The notes beneath the pieces are model-generated. The model searched no databases. It saw only the letters and a program-made list of their open reading frames with translations, and was not told where the DNA came from. A program made the position numbers and the translations under genes. DNA of 37,359 bases, taken from Clostridium sp. N3C (GTDB lineage Bacteria; Bacillota; Clostridia; Clostridiales; Clostridiaceae). The stretch covers positions 1-37,359 of the forward strand of contig NZ_FMJL01000036.1 in the NCBI RefSeq assembly GCF_900095445.1, given 5' to 3'. Of the stretch, positions 9,955 through 18,980 are shown in pieces; the stretch's first letter is position 1, and every line of letters starts with the position of its first letter.

Positions 9955-10506
9955 TCAGTCAACATATTCCAACGAAACACTAGTATTTTTCTTTAGAATC
10001 GGTAATGATATTTTGGTAAATACACTATAAGGTTTTGAATTTTTAGTGTAAACTGGTATTATTCCTTTAGCTTCCTGGGCAAACTGCTTCTCAAGATCAC
10101 ACCATAATTCATGAGCTTCCTCTGGACTTACCGGACTTCTAGGATTAAATAGTCCAAAAGCTGTATACTTTCTACCTCCTAGAGTAGCTTCTGGAGTACC
10201 AGGTAAAATAAAGTCTTCAAAAATATCTTTCTCAATAACCTTAGTTTTTGTGTCAACCCACTGTAATTTCCTATTCCAGGGAATAGATTTCAAAGTATTT
10301 AAAATATGATCTCTTAAATTTTTCGCCCATTCCGGCGCAGTATTTTGCCAACTTTTTTCCTCTGGAACATAAACAATATCTGGTCTTCCTACCATAGGGT
10401 CGATAATAAAAATTATAGATTTACTATCTTGGATATAACGGACATGCTTCCATCCCATATAAGCAGAAATCTGTAAATCGTCAAATTGCTTATTATACCT
10501 TAACAT
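9955..10506 (-). CDS. Hypothetical soluble protein, 183 residues
   Basis: I do not recognise this protein. The ATG at 10506 lies behind AGGAGGATACA, a strong site. There is no signal peptide or membrane helix. The sequence is rich in aromatic and charged residues, with a beta-like N-terminus (WKHVRYIQDSKSIIFIID) and a motif LGGRKYTAFGLFNPRSPVSP near 109-128. It ends with TGA, one of the few TGA stops in the window, followed within 9 bases by in-frame TAG. It stands alone between the leuA promoter and a divergent small gene. Confidence 0.7.
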   Translation of the reverse strand: MLRYNKQFDDLQISAYMGWKHVRYIQDSKSIIFIIDPMVGRPDIVYVPEEKSWQNTAPEWAKNLRDHILNTLKSIPWNRKLQWVDTKTKVIEKDIFEDFILPGTPEATLGGRKYTAFGLFNPRSPVSPEEAHELWCDLEKQFAQEAKGIIPVYTKNSKPYSVFTKISLPILKKNTSVSLEYVD

Positions 10507-10742
10507 TGTATCCTCCTTAATAAATATAACATCATTTAAAAATAAAAATAGTTGTGAATATTATTAAAACCTCCTAAATAACAATTAACCTTATTTATTA
10601 CATATTATATTATATTTTTATATTATAAAATAACTTTTTTACACTATTGTATTTTATTCCTTTTTCGCATTCCTTGTATATATCCATCATCAAAGGAAAT
10701 TATAATAATAAGGTTTATAATCATTTATAAATGGAGGTGCAA

Positions 10743-10961
10743 ATGATGAATCATAAAAGTCATGTAGATATAGATAAACTAAATAAAATACCAAAGGGAA
10801 GATCCTTTGAATATAAAGATGTAGTTTGCAATGATTTTCCTGATGAAGAACATGCGGAGGACGGTAAAATTTTTAAAACAGAAGTTGAAAATAATGTTTT
10901 CAGTAATGTGATAGTTCAAAATGATAATGCAAATACTACAGTAAAATACAAAAAAGTATAA
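10743..10961 (+). CDS. Small hypothetical protein, 72 residues
   Basis: This gene is not recognised. An ATG at 10731 is in frame but lies inside the ribosome site GGAGG (10733-10737), so the real start is ATG 10743 or the adjacent ATG 10746. The product is hydrophilic and acidic in the middle (DFPDEEHAEDGK), with an Asn/Val-rich C-terminal third ending TTVKYKKV, and no signal peptide. A strong terminator follows. Confidence 0.6.
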   Translation: MMNHKSHVDIDKLNKIPKGRSFEYKDVVCNDFPDEEHAEDGKIFKTEVENNVFSNVIVQNDNANTTVKYKKV

Positions 10962-11001
10962 TCTTTAATTTCCCATACTTTTACTGTATCTAAAACATTC
11001 A

Positions 11002-11030
11002 ATTGAGATTCAGCCTTACTGAATCTCAAT
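11002..11030 (+). terminator. Terminator after the 72-residue protein gene
   Basis: A perfect 12-bp stem (ATTGAGATTCAG/CTGAATCTCAAT) with a 5-base loop is followed by TTCTTTTT. Confidence 0.85.
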
Positions 11031-11209
11031 TTCTTTTTAATTTAAACCTTGCAAACCCACAACATATTTTCTTAAAGAAATGAAAGCTTCCTTTTGCAAA
11101 TCCTATTATTAAAAGCATATATATCCCTTGTTTATATTACAATTTAAATAAGTTAGTGCTATAATAAAGTTACTTACATAATGGGTTATCCATGAAAGGA
11201 GTGTTACAA

Positions 11210-12307
11210 ATGATGTTTAAATATTCTATGCCAACTGAGCTTTATTTCGGAAGAGGCTGTATTGAAAAAAATAAAAATGCTCTGTTAAAGCTTGGCAACA
11301 ACGCCTTAATTATTACAGGAAAAAACTCTTCAAAAAAGAACGGCTCACTGCAAGCTATGATAAAGGCTTTAGATGACTTGAATATAAGATACCACCTTTT
11401 CGATGATGTAGAGGAAAATCCTTCTTTAGAGACCATAGAAAAGGCAGCAAGTTTAGGTAAAAATTTAGAGGTTGATTTTGTAATTGGAATAGGAGGCGGT
11501 TCTCCTTTAGATGCCTCAAAGGCTATTGCAGTATTTATAAAAAATCCTCATATTAACAAATCTAATATCTTTAGCAGCGATACACTAGAAAGCTTACCAG
11601 TAGTGGCAGTTCCTACTACATCTGGTACAGGTTCTGAGGTTACCCCTTACAGTATAGTTACAGTACATAGTGAAGAAACTAAAAAAAATCTTGGACAAAA
11701 TATCTTCCCTACTATTGCCTATTTGGATAGTAGTTTCACATATGGTCTACCCTATGATATTACTGTCAATACTTCAATAGATGCTTTTACCCATCTAGTG
11801 GAAAGTTATTTAAATAGCAACGCATCTTTACTTTCAGACATGTTAGCAGAAAAGGGCTTCCAACTTTTTAAAGATTGCTTTACCAATTTAATAAATAAAG
11901 ATTTATCAGAAGACTTTAGAGAAAAAGTTATGCTTGCTTCCACTATTGCAGGAATGTCCATTGCCCAAGCAGGTACATCACTGCCTCACGGCATGGGATA
12001 TGCCCTTACATATTACAAAAAATTGCCTCATGGTCTAGCTAATGCTGTTTTAACAATAGAATACTTAAAGTCCTTTAAAGATCAAAGCAAAATTAACAAA
12101 ATGTTAAGTATATTAGGGTTAAATAACTTACAGGACTTAAAAGATATCTTTGATAGCTTGTTTAATGTCAACCTAAAACTTACAGAAGAAGAAGTAAAAT
12201 TATATGCTAGTAAATTTGCAGAAAATAAAGCAAAGCTCAAAAACCATCCAGAGGAAGTAGATATTCTGGTTATTGAAGAAATATATAGAAAAAGTCTTCA
12301 AGTATAA
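11210..12307 (+). CDS. Iron-containing alcohol dehydrogenase
   Basis: This NAD(P)-dependent group III alcohol dehydrogenase interconverts alcohols and aldehydes. The ATG at 11192 contains the ribosome site AAAGGAG, so the start is set at ATG 11210 (365 residues; the next ATG at 11213 is also possible). Motifs: NAD-binding GIGGGSPLDASKA (93-105), PTTSGTGSEVT (135-145), and metal ligands Asp191, His195, His260 and His274 in DAFTH, LPHGMGYA and LPHGLA. A perfect TATAAT (11160-11165) lies upstream. The substrate cannot be read from the sequence; butanol and 1,3-propanediol dehydrogenases of clostridia belong to the same family. Confidence 0.92.
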   Translation: MMFKYSMPTELYFGRGCIEKNKNALLKLGNNALIITGKNSSKKNGSLQAMIKALDDLNIRYHLFDDVEENPSLETIEKAASLGKNLEVDFVIGIGGGSPLDASKAIAVFIKNPHINKSNIFSSDTLESLPVVAVPTTSGTGSEVTPYSIVTVHSEETKKNLGQNIFPTIAYLDSSFTYGLPYDITVNTSIDAFTHLVESYLNSNASLLSDMLAEKGFQLFKDCFTNLINKDLSEDFREKVMLASTIAGMSIAQAGTSLPHGMGYALTYYKKLPHGLANAVLTIEYLKSFKDQSKINKMLSILGLNNLQDLKDIFDSLFNVNLKLTEEEVKLYASKFAENKAKLKNHPEEVDILVIEEIYRKSLQV

Positions 12308-12349
12308 AGGAGTTTTATCTTATATTATTTAATAATTGATGAATAACCC

Positions 12350-12380
12350 AAGGCACTATAACTTTTGACTATAGTGCCTT
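12350..12380 (+). terminator. Hairpin after the alcohol dehydrogenase gene
   Basis: A perfect 11-bp stem (AAGGCACTATA/TATAGTGCCTT) has a 9-base loop. The T run after it is short (TTTAAC), so it may terminate weakly or only protect the 3' end. Confidence 0.6.
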
Positions 12381-12409
12381 TAACATTGTATTCTCTCTAA
12401 ACTAAAAAA

Positions 12410-12430
12410 GCCAGTGGCTTGTCCACTGGC
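12410..12430 (-). terminator. Terminator after the Cys-rich protein gene
   Basis: A perfect 8-bp stem (GCCAGTGG/CCACTGGC) with a 5-base loop is followed on the minus strand by TTTTTTAG. Confidence 0.85.
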
Positions 12431-12441
12431 CCAAATCTAAC

Positions 12442-12939
12442 TTACTTCTTTTTCTTGCAACAAGAATCAACTTTACATTCGCAATCCCAATCATCGTCCC
12501 AGTATTCATATTTAGGCTCTTCAAAATAAGGCTCTACATGAATTACTGATTCTACACTCACACATCTGCTATTGAGCTTTTTCATAGAGCATTTATCAAC
12601 ATAAACGTCTAAATCGCATAGTTCCATATAGCATCCGCAGAATTCAAGAGTTTTTTCAAAGGGTACTACGAAAATATCCTCGAAAATCTTATTGCAAGCA
12701 CATTTATCATTGGAACAGTATCTTATTTTTATATATTTACAACCTTTAACGACAAGTTTGAAACCATCGCAGTGTTTAATAACCTTTTTGTCCTTTACTT
12801 CTACCTTAACACTGCCCTCAAGCAATGCAGTTATACAAGGTTTAGGATGACCTATGCAAACTCTATCAACTTCTTTAAACTTTGCAAAGAATTCCTTTTC
12901 CTTTTCATCAAAGCAGTTATCGTATTCACAACTGTTCAT
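12442..12939 (-). CDS. Cysteine-rich SPOCS/DUF3794-like protein
   Basis: The start is ATG 12939, behind GAGGAGG; an upstream in-frame TTG overlaps that site. The 165-residue product has 18 cysteines (11 percent), spread along the chain and ending in CECKVDSCCKKKK. The middle (about 36-110: LEGSVKVEVKDKKV, GCKYIKIRY, VVPFEKTLEF) resembles one SPOCS (DUF3794) domain, found in SipL and other spore-envelope proteins. Cys-rich proteins cross-linked by disulfides are typical of the clostridial spore coat and exosporium, so a structural spore protein is my inference. No signal peptide is present, as expected for a mother-cell coat protein. The domain call rests on pattern memory, not a search. Confidence 0.6.
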   Translation of the reverse strand: MNSCEYDNCFDEKEKEFFAKFKEVDRVCIGHPKPCITALLEGSVKVEVKDKKVIKHCDGFKLVVKGCKYIKIRYCSNDKCACNKIFEDIFVVPFEKTLEFCGCYMELCDLDVYVDKCSMKKLNSRCVSVESVIHVEPYFEEPKYEYWDDDWDCECKVDSCCKKKK

Positions 12940-13139
12940 ATTGTACCTCCTCAATACTAGTTTATACTATATAATATTCATAAAACTACAGAATGTTACA
13001 TTATGTGATATATAGCAATAATTTATTTAAAAAACCAACTTATTTTGTCAAAATAATATAGGTATTTTGATTAAATTAAATTAGATTCTATTGTATATCA
13101 TCTTAAAAATTATCTGTATAAAAACTTGAACAGATGGAA

Positions 13140-13171
13140 ACCTCTAAATATATCTATTAATTTTTAGAGGT
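13140..13171 (+). promoter_or_regulatory. Hairpin that hides the ribosome site of the next gene
   Basis: ACCTCTAAA (13140-13148) is perfectly complementary to TTTAGAGGT (13163-13171), which contains the ribosome binding site of the gene at 13181. The loop is 14 bases. If it folds it blocks translation initiation. Whether it is regulated is unknown. Confidence 0.5.
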
Positions 13172-13180
13172 GATTTTATT

Positions 13181-13585
13181 ATGAAAAACACATTTTTATC
13201 ACTTATACTTATTTGCATTGGAATCACTTTTAACAATTATACAGTAAAAGCTAATACATCTAATGAGTTACTTAAAGAGATTCAAGTAAATACAATAGAA
13301 TATAATCAAAATCAAATATTTATTATTCGTTCAATCACCACTCTAAAACGGGGAGAAGTTGGTTTAATAACAATCAAAGGTAAGCCTGGTGAAAGATATA
13401 CTATAGAAAGCTCCTTTAGTGTAAAAGGTAAAATTATACCTGTAAAGCAATGGCGTATAGCAGATTCTAATGGAATGGCTAGCTTCAGTTGGGTAGTTGG
13501 AAGGGATACAGATATAGGCACTTATAATGCAACTATTCACGGTGGCGGAGCTACATTAAACATCACTCACAATGTAACATCTTAG
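13181..13585 (+). CDS. Small exported protein with a beta-sandwich-like domain
   Basis: The 134-residue protein has a clear signal peptide (MKNTFLSLILICIGITF, probable cleavage after VKA at 23-25). The mature part is beta-rich, with alternating patterns such as RGEVGLITIKGKPGERYTI and a Gly/Thr-rich end (GTYNATIHGGGATLNITHNV), reminiscent of an Ig-like or fibronectin-like fold; I cannot name the family. The ribosome site AGAGGTGA lies in the hairpin at 13140-13171. It is a single-gene unit with a terminator. Confidence 0.65.
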   Translation: MKNTFLSLILICIGITFNNYTVKANTSNELLKEIQVNTIEYNQNQIFIIRSITTLKRGEVGLITIKGKPGERYTIESSFSVKGKIIPVKQWRIADSNGMASFSWVVGRDTDIGTYNATIHGGGATLNITHNVTS

Positions 13586-13620
13586 ATAATGAATAAAAAT
13601 ACAATGTTTTATAAAATACA

Positions 13621-13656
13621 AAAAGCTATTTGCATTTGAAATTGCAAATAGCTTTT
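13621..13656 (+). terminator. Bidirectional terminator before nfnB
   Basis: A perfect 14-bp stem (AAAAGCTATTTGCA/TGCAAATAGCTTTT) with an 8-base loop serves two converging genes, with T-rich tails on both strands. Confidence 0.85.
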
Positions 13657-13676
13657 ATAATCAATTCTAGAAGATG

Positions 13677-15059
13677 TTATTTGTTTGATAAATACTCATC
13701 TATAGCTTTAGCTGCCTTTTTACCAGCGCCCATGGCTAATATTACTGTTGCAGCTCCTGTAACTGCATCACCACCAGCAAATACGCCTATCTTAGATGTA
13801 CGTCCTTCTTCATCAGCTACGATACATCCTCTCTTATTAATTTCTAATCCTTCAGTAGTTGAAGCAATCAAAGGATTTGGTGAAGTTCCTAGTGACATTA
13901 TCACAGTGTCTACATCTAATATAAATTCAGAACCTGGTACCTCTACTGGTCTTCTTCTACCAGATGCATCTGGTTCACCTAACTCCATCCTTATACATTT
14001 CATGCCTTTTACCCAACCATTTTCATCTTGTAAAATTTCTACAGGGTTAGTTAGAAGGTCAAATATTATTCCTTCTTCCTTAGCATGATGTACTTCCTCT
14101 ACTCTTGCAGGCAACTCTGATTCTGATCTTCTATATACTATATGAACCTCTGCACCAAATCTTCTAGCAGTTCTAGCAGCATCCATAGCAACATTTCCTC
14201 CGCCTACTACTGCTACCTTCTTGCCTGCCTTAATTGGAGTATCATATCCTTCTTTGAAGGCTTTCATCAAATTATTTCTAGTTAAAAATTCATTAGCTGA
14301 GAATACACCGTTAGCATTTTCTCCTGGTATGCCCATGAATTTTGGTAGACCTGCTCCAGAACCAATAAATACTGCTTGGAATCCTTCTTCTTCTAATAAG
14401 GAATCAATAGTAACAGTTCTTCCTACAATAACATTAGTTTCTATCTTAACACCTAATTTTTTAACATTTTCAATTTCATGCTTAACTACAGTATCCTTTG
14501 GAAGTCTAAATTCTGGAATTCCATATACTAAAACTCCACCGGGTTCATGTAATGCTTCAAAAATAGTAACATCATAACCAAGTTTCGCTAAATCTCCTGC
14601 ACAGGTTAATCCTGCAGGACCACTACCTATTATAGCCACCTTCTTACCATTAGGAGGTAAAGTTTCACTTATATCTATATTGTTTTCTCTTGTCCAATCA
14701 GCAACAAATCTCTCTAATTTTCCTATAGCTACTGCTTCACCTTTAATGCCTAAAACACACTTTCCTTCGCATTGATTTTCTTGAGGACATACTCTACCAC
14801 ATACAGCTGGTAAAGCAGAAGATTGTGCTATAACCCTAGCTGCCTTTTCAAACTCTCTCTCTTTAATGTATTGAATAAATGTTGGAATATTTATCGATAC
14901 AGGACACTGAGTAACACATCCAGGTTTTTTACAATTCAAACATCTAGAAGCTTCTTGTACAGCTTCCTCCTCAGTGTAACCTAGACATACTTCATCAAAA
15001 TTTGTAGCTCTAACAATTGGATCTTGTTCTGCTATTGGCACCCTCTTAAATCTATCCAT
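13677..15059 (-). CDS. nfnB: NfnB, large subunit of electron-bifurcating transhydrogenase
   Basis: The 460-residue protein belongs to the glutamate synthase small subunit family. With NfnA upstream it is best called NfnB of the NADH-dependent reduced ferredoxin:NADP+ oxidoreductase. N-terminal cysteines (40, 43, 48, 52 and 87, 91, 97, 101) can bind two [4Fe-4S] clusters. The FAD site is IIGSGPAGLTCAGDL (143-157). A second dinucleotide fold (VVGGGNVAMDAARTARRFGA) binds NADPH, and the C-terminal FAGGDAVTGAATV closes the FAD site. The gene starts 3 bases after nfnA; its ribosome site AGGAGG is in the nfnA tail, so translation is coupled. If it stood alone, glutamate synthase beta chain would be the alternative; no large gltB subunit is present here. 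Confidence 0.9.
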   Translation of the reverse strand: MDRFKRVPIAEQDPIVRATNFDEVCLGYTEEEAVQEASRCLNCKKPGCVTQCPVSINIPTFIQYIKEREFEKAARVIAQSSALPAVCGRVCPQENQCEGKCVLGIKGEAVAIGKLERFVADWTRENNIDISETLPPNGKKVAIIGSGPAGLTCAGDLAKLGYDVTIFEALHEPGGVLVYGIPEFRLPKDTVVKHEIENVKKLGVKIETNVIVGRTVTIDSLLEEEGFQAVFIGSGAGLPKFMGIPGENANGVFSANEFLTRNNLMKAFKEGYDTPIKAGKKVAVVGGGNVAMDAARTARRFGAEVHIVYRRSESELPARVEEVHHAKEEGIIFDLLTNPVEILQDENGWVKGMKCIRMELGEPDASGRRRPVEVPGSEFILDVDTVIMSLGTSPNPLIASTTEGLEINKRGCIVADEEGRTSKIGVFAGGDAVTGAATVILAMGAGKKAAKAIDEYLSNK

Positions 15060-15062
15060 TCT

Positions 15063-15953
15063 TTATTCCTCCTCGTGACATTGTCCGCATCCACCATGAT
15101 GGGTATCTCCCTCAATACGCTTCAATTCTTTTCTTCCTTCTTCAGTCTTATACATATTCTGTCTTCTCATTGCTTCATCATAATTTACTAAATGACCATC
15201 AAATTCTGGTCCATCTACACAAGCAAATTTAACTTGTCCACCAACAGTAACTCTACAAGCTCCACACATTCCAGTACCATCAACCATTATTGGGTTTAAG
15301 CTTACTGTAGTTGGTATACCCAACTCTTTAGTTAGCATGGAAGTAAATTTCATCATTATCATTGGTCCAATAATAACAGCATGATCATACTTTTTACCTT
15401 GATTATTTACCAAATCCTTTAATAAATCTGAGCCTGTGCCTTTAAAACCATATGTACCATCATCTGTAGCTACATATAAATTACCTGCTACCTTTTTTAA
15501 TTCTTCTTCAAAAATCATTAGGCTCTTTGATCTGCTTCCTAATATAACATCAGCCTCTACTCCCTGTTCATGTAACCACTTTACTTGTGGATAAACTGGT
15601 GCTGCGCCAACTCCACCAGCAATAAATACAATTTTCTTTTTCTTTAAATCTTCTATTTTTTCCTTTATGAGCTCACTAGGTTGACCTAGAGGTCCAACGA
15701 AATCCGCTACTTCGTAGCCAACTTCAAAGCTAGCTAATTCCTTTGTGGACTTACCAATTGCCTGAAAAACAATTGTAACAGTTCCCTTTTCTTCATCGTA
15801 ATCTGCTATAGTAAGAGGAACTCTCTCTCCCTTTTCATCATTTTTTACAATAACAAATTGTCCAGGCTTTGCAGACTTTGCCACTCTAGGAGCTTCTATA
15901 TCCATTAAGAATATATTATTAGTAAGCTCCTTTTTGCTAACTATTTTGTACAC
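15063..15953 (-). CDS. nfnA: NfnA, ferredoxin-NADP reductase subunit of NfnAB
   Basis: NfnA is the NAD(H)- and FAD-binding small subunit of NfnAB, which couples oxidation of NADH and reduced ferredoxin to formation of two NADPH. The start is GTG 15953 behind GGAGGAG. In 296 residues it has a flavin domain (about 1-100; VPLTIADYD), a nucleotide-binding domain (IAGGVGAAPVYP 111-122) and a [2Fe-2S] site Asp225-x4-Cys230-x2-Cys233-x11-Cys245; an aspartate in that position is characteristic of NfnA. The tail HHGGCGQCH (285-293) adds more possible metal ligands. The protein is also annotated as sulfide or dihydroorotate dehydrogenase-like. Confidence 0.9.
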   Translation of the reverse strand: MYKIVSKKELTNNIFLMDIEAPRVAKSAKPGQFVIVKNDEKGERVPLTIADYDEEKGTVTIVFQAIGKSTKELASFEVGYEVADFVGPLGQPSELIKEKIEDLKKKKIVFIAGGVGAAPVYPQVKWLHEQGVEADVILGSRSKSLMIFEEELKKVAGNLYVATDDGTYGFKGTGSDLLKDLVNNQGKKYDHAVIIGPMIMMKFTSMLTKELGIPTTVSLNPIMVDGTGMCGACRVTVGGQVKFACVDGPEFDGHLVNYDEAMRRQNMYKTEEGRKELKRIEGDTHHGGCGQCHEEE

Positions 15954-16340
15954 TTAAACTCCTCCAATCAATGATAAATTTTAAAATTATGTATGATAAG
16001 ACTAAGATAAATTATTTATTAATTTATTATTACAATGCTTTAGCTAATAGTTAACCCAAAGGAATTCTATGCAATTAAGTCTAAATCCTGAATAATAATT
16101 TATTAATTAAATTAATAAATAAAACAGCTTGTACTATAAATTTACTTATATTTATTCATATCTAAAATATAACACTGAATTCATATATCCTTAGGCCTCT
16201 TAAATTTTATATGTTACGTTTTTTATGCTAAATATTAAGCAATAGATCAACAAACTTGACTAAATAGTTGAAAAAAATTAAATAATATCTCTTAATTTAA
16301 CTTGCAATATTATATATATTATATCACATTCTACATAATA

Positions 16341-16369
16341 AATATATTGCATTGTTATTATTTTGTCAA
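16341..16369 (-). promoter_or_regulatory. Sigma-A promoter of nfnAB
   Basis: TTGACA (16369-16364), exactly 17 bases, then TATATT (16346-16341), just past the terminator of the chemoreceptor gene. It implies a leader of about 380 nucleotides before nfnA (15954-16334), in which I see no gene and no known riboswitch. Confidence 0.75.
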
Positions 16370-16393
16370 ATAATAATGTATAAATATACTAAA

Positions 16394-16428
16394 AATAAAG
16401 TCCATGGTTTTCAACCACGGACTTTATT
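16394..16428 (-). terminator. Terminator after the chemoreceptor gene
   Basis: A long stem (AATAAAGTCCATGGTT with AACCACGGACTTTATT, one mismatch) and a 3-base loop are followed on the minus strand by TTTTTAGTATATTT. Confidence 0.85.
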
Positions 16429-16429
16429 C

Positions 16430-18493
16430 TTAAAATTTAAATTTACTTATTTCATTGTTTAGTTGATTTGCAAGATTTGATAATTGCTTAGTCATTTCAT
16501 TAAGACTCTCAGTAGATGATAATTGCTGTTGAGTTGCTGCAGATACTTCTTCAGTAGATGCTGCAGCTTCTTCAGAAACCACAGATATTGTTCTAATACT
16601 ATTGATAACCTGTTCCTTATAATCGTTAATATTATCTATAGCTTGTGAAATAGTTGTAATATTTTGAGTAAGTATCTCTGTGGATAAATCTATTTCGTTA
16701 AACATATCTGTAGATTGTTCTACTGCTTTAAATTGTCTTTCTGTTGAATGTCCAGAATCGATAATTAAATCGGTGGTACGCTTCAATTGATCAGATATTT
16801 TTTCAATAATTTTATTTATTTCATTAGTGGCTTTACTAGAGCGTTCTGCTAGTTTTCTGATTTCATCTGCAACTACTGCAAATCCTTTTCCCTCTTCCCC
16901 AGCTCTAGCAGCTTCTATTGATGCATTTAAGGATAAAAGTTTTGTCTGGTCGGATATTTCATTTAACATTCTAGTAATACTGTAAATAGCTTCAGCAGAC
17001 TGATTTAGAGTTTTAATTTCTGAAACTACATTAGAGGCCATTTCCTTGTTAGCTACAGAAGTTTCTGTTAAGGTGTCTGCTACCTTTTTACCCTCTTTAG
17101 TCAAGTTACTTACTTGGTTTGATATACTAGTAATTGATTTTGTTGCTGAAACCACATTATTAATCTTTTCTGTTAACTCAAGGGCTAATTTTAAGCTCTT
17201 TTCTGCTTCTACAGATTGATCTGACATTCCAACAGATATTTGTGCTATTGTCTCTGAAATTTCATTTGCAGAAAGTGTATTTTCATTTGAAATTTCTGCT
17301 ACCTTATTAGAAAATTCACTAACTTGGTTAGAAATATTCTTATTATTAGAAATAAGCCTCTTTAACTGAATGAGCATAGAGTTGAATTTACTAATTAGTA
17401 ATCCTATTTCATCACTACGTTTACTATTAACTTCTAAATTTAAATTTCCTTGCTCTACTTCAGACATAGATTTACTCAATTTTGATAAGTCCTTAGTGAA
17501 ACTAAATGTATATAATACTGTTACGATAACACCTATAATCACAAATATAACTGCAACAATAATTATTGTTAGATTAATAGATGTTACAGAAGCTAAAAGC
17601 TCATTTTTAGGAGCAGCAATTATATATGTCCAATCGTTGTCATCAGATTTAATATAAGATACTAACATCTTTGTCTTTCCATTTTTTGTTTCAAAGGTGC
17701 TTCTTTCATTATTTTCAGATTGCTTAAGTACTTCATCCAAATAAGCAGGTTTATCCACATTCTCAAAGCCTACTGAAGAAACCACTTTTCCACCAGGAGT
17801 AATAGCATAAGCAGCGGCATTTTTAGATATGTTAGTAGTTAATGCTTTTTCAAAAATATCTTCATTTAGAGCTATGATATACAGATGATTACCAGAAAGT
17901 CCTTTCCTTACATAAGCAAGTGACGAACTTGTACCTTCCTCTTGCTCTAATACATCACCATGATAATCGTCTACCCATGGATTTATACTTTTTTGCTTAA
18001 TTTTCTCCACCCAATCTTTAAAGCTACTAATACTTTTTGGATCTTTAATACCTGAATCTGACAGGATTATATCATCAGTAACAATAGTTATATGTTTAAT
18101 TCCTTTATTAAGATTCTTGATAGTACTTAAATGACCACATAATTCTTTATTAAAGATGGAATCCTCTATGGAAGAAAGATTATAACTTTTAGGAACCATT
18201 GATTTATCCACAGCTATTTGATTGCCCTGAACAGTTATCTGATTAAATAATAATGAAAAATAATCATTTAATTCTCTTACTGAATCGGTCATACTATTTC
18301 TAGCATTATTTGTAAGAGTTCTTGAAGTAATAAAAGAGGTGGCTACTGCTATAATAACGGTAAATGATAATAGTAAAATAATTATTGCGAAAGTAAGTTG
18401 TCCCCTAATAGATTTCGGTTTTATAGTAAATTCCAATCTATTTTTAATAGCTTGTTTAGTTTTTTTAAAACCTTTTTTCTCCTTTTTTTTCAT
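16430..18493 (-). CDS. Methyl-accepting chemotaxis protein
   Basis: This 687-residue transmembrane chemoreceptor has a basic cytoplasmic start, TM1 (about 33-54), an extracellular sensor of about 250 residues that looks like a double Cache domain ([33 protein letters not shown]), TM2 (about 306-330), HAMP (about 331-385) and a signalling domain. Its tip is recognisable by [20 protein letters not shown] and [18 protein letters not shown]. It signals to CheA/CheW. The ligand is unknown; Cache sensors of this kind often bind amino acids or other small molecules. ATG follows GGAGGGG. No che or flagellar genes are adjacent. Confidence 0.95.
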   Translation of the reverse strand: MKKKEKKGFKKTKQAIKNRLEFTIKPKSIRGQLTFAIIILLLSFTVIIAVATSFITSRTLTNNARNSMTDSVRELNDYFSLLFNQITVQGNQIAVDKSMVPKSYNLSSIEDSIFNKELCGHLSTIKNLNKGIKHITIVTDDIILSDSGIKDPKSISSFKDWVEKIKQKSINPWVDDYHGDVLEQEEGTSSSLAYVRKGLSGNHLYIIALNEDIFEKALTTNISKNAAAYAITPGGKVVSSVGFENVDKPAYLDEVLKQSENNERSTFETKNGKTKMLVSYIKSDDNDWTYIIAAPKNELLASVTSINLTIIIVAVIFVIIGVIVTVLYTFSFTKDLSKLSKSMSEVEQGNLNLEVNSKRSDEIGLLISKFNSMLIQLKRLISNNKNISNQVSEFSNKVAEISNENTLSANEISETIAQISVGMSDQSVEAEKSLKLALELTEKINNVVSATKSITSISNQVSNLTKEGKKVADTLTETSVANKEMASNVVSEIKTLNQSAEAIYSITRMLNEISDQTKLLSLNASIEAARAGEEGKGFAVVADEIRKLAERSSKATNEINKIIEKISDQLKRTTDLIIDSGHSTERQFKAVEQSTDMFNEIDLSTEILTQNITTISQAIDNINDYKEQVINSIRTISVVSEEAAASTEEVSAATQQQLSSTESLNEMTKQLSNLANQLNNEISKFKF

Positions 18494-18582
18494 CTAATCC
18501 CCTCCAAAATTATATATATTCTATATAACGTTTGCAAACCATATCTAAGAAGATTGGATAAAGATTAAGAATTTCCCGTTGC

Positions 18583-18703
18583 TTTGCAAATTACATACTA
18601 TGTAAAGCAAATTCTACATAAGATTAAAGCAACTAAGACCTCCCCATAATTAATAAAATAAGCATTTTTCTTATATTTTACTATAACCGTCATAAACAAT
18701 CAA
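18583..18703 (-). promoter_or_regulatory. Candidate chemoreceptor promoter and inverted repeat
   Basis: TTGATT (18703-18698), 17 bases, TAAAAT (18680-18675) is a weak promoter match. In the leader, TTACATA-C-TATGTAA (18591-18605), extended by TTTGC (18583-18587) and GCAAA (18607-18611), forms an interrupted palindrome that could be an operator or hairpin. Nothing else is recognisable in the gene-free stretch 18494-18980 except the terminator at its end. Confidence 0.35.
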
Positions 18704-18903
18704 TAGATGTCGATTAATTGCATAAATGAATAATTATACTCATATTATACAAATTGTAGATTAAAATGTCAGATAATACCTTACATCATATATACATTTT
18801 ATACAGATTTAAATTATATAATTTCATGTATTAAAATATATTTTTCCCCTCACATTATTTATATTACCATATAATGAAAACAATTCCAATTACTTTTAGT
18901 AAA

Positions 18904-18935
18904 AAAGGACGGTTAGCTCTACCTAACCGTCCTTT
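18904..18935 (-). terminator. Terminator after the oligopeptidase gene
   Basis: A perfect 13-bp stem (AAAGGACGGTTAG/CTAACCGTCCTTT) with a 6-base loop has T-rich sequence after it on the minus strand. Confidence 0.9.
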
Positions 18936-18980
18936 AAAATTTTTATTTCGTTTAATAAAGTCCTACAATAGAAATCTCTC

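Noticed and set aside
13630..15059. Open frames on the plus strand (152 and 118 codons) across nfnB
   Set aside because: They are shadows of the clearly coding NfnB on the other strand.
18494..18674. c-di-GMP riboswitch before the chemoreceptor gene
   Set aside because: GCAAAGCAACGGG resembles part of the motif, but the GNRA hairpin, GGGTCTAA and the second helix are absent.
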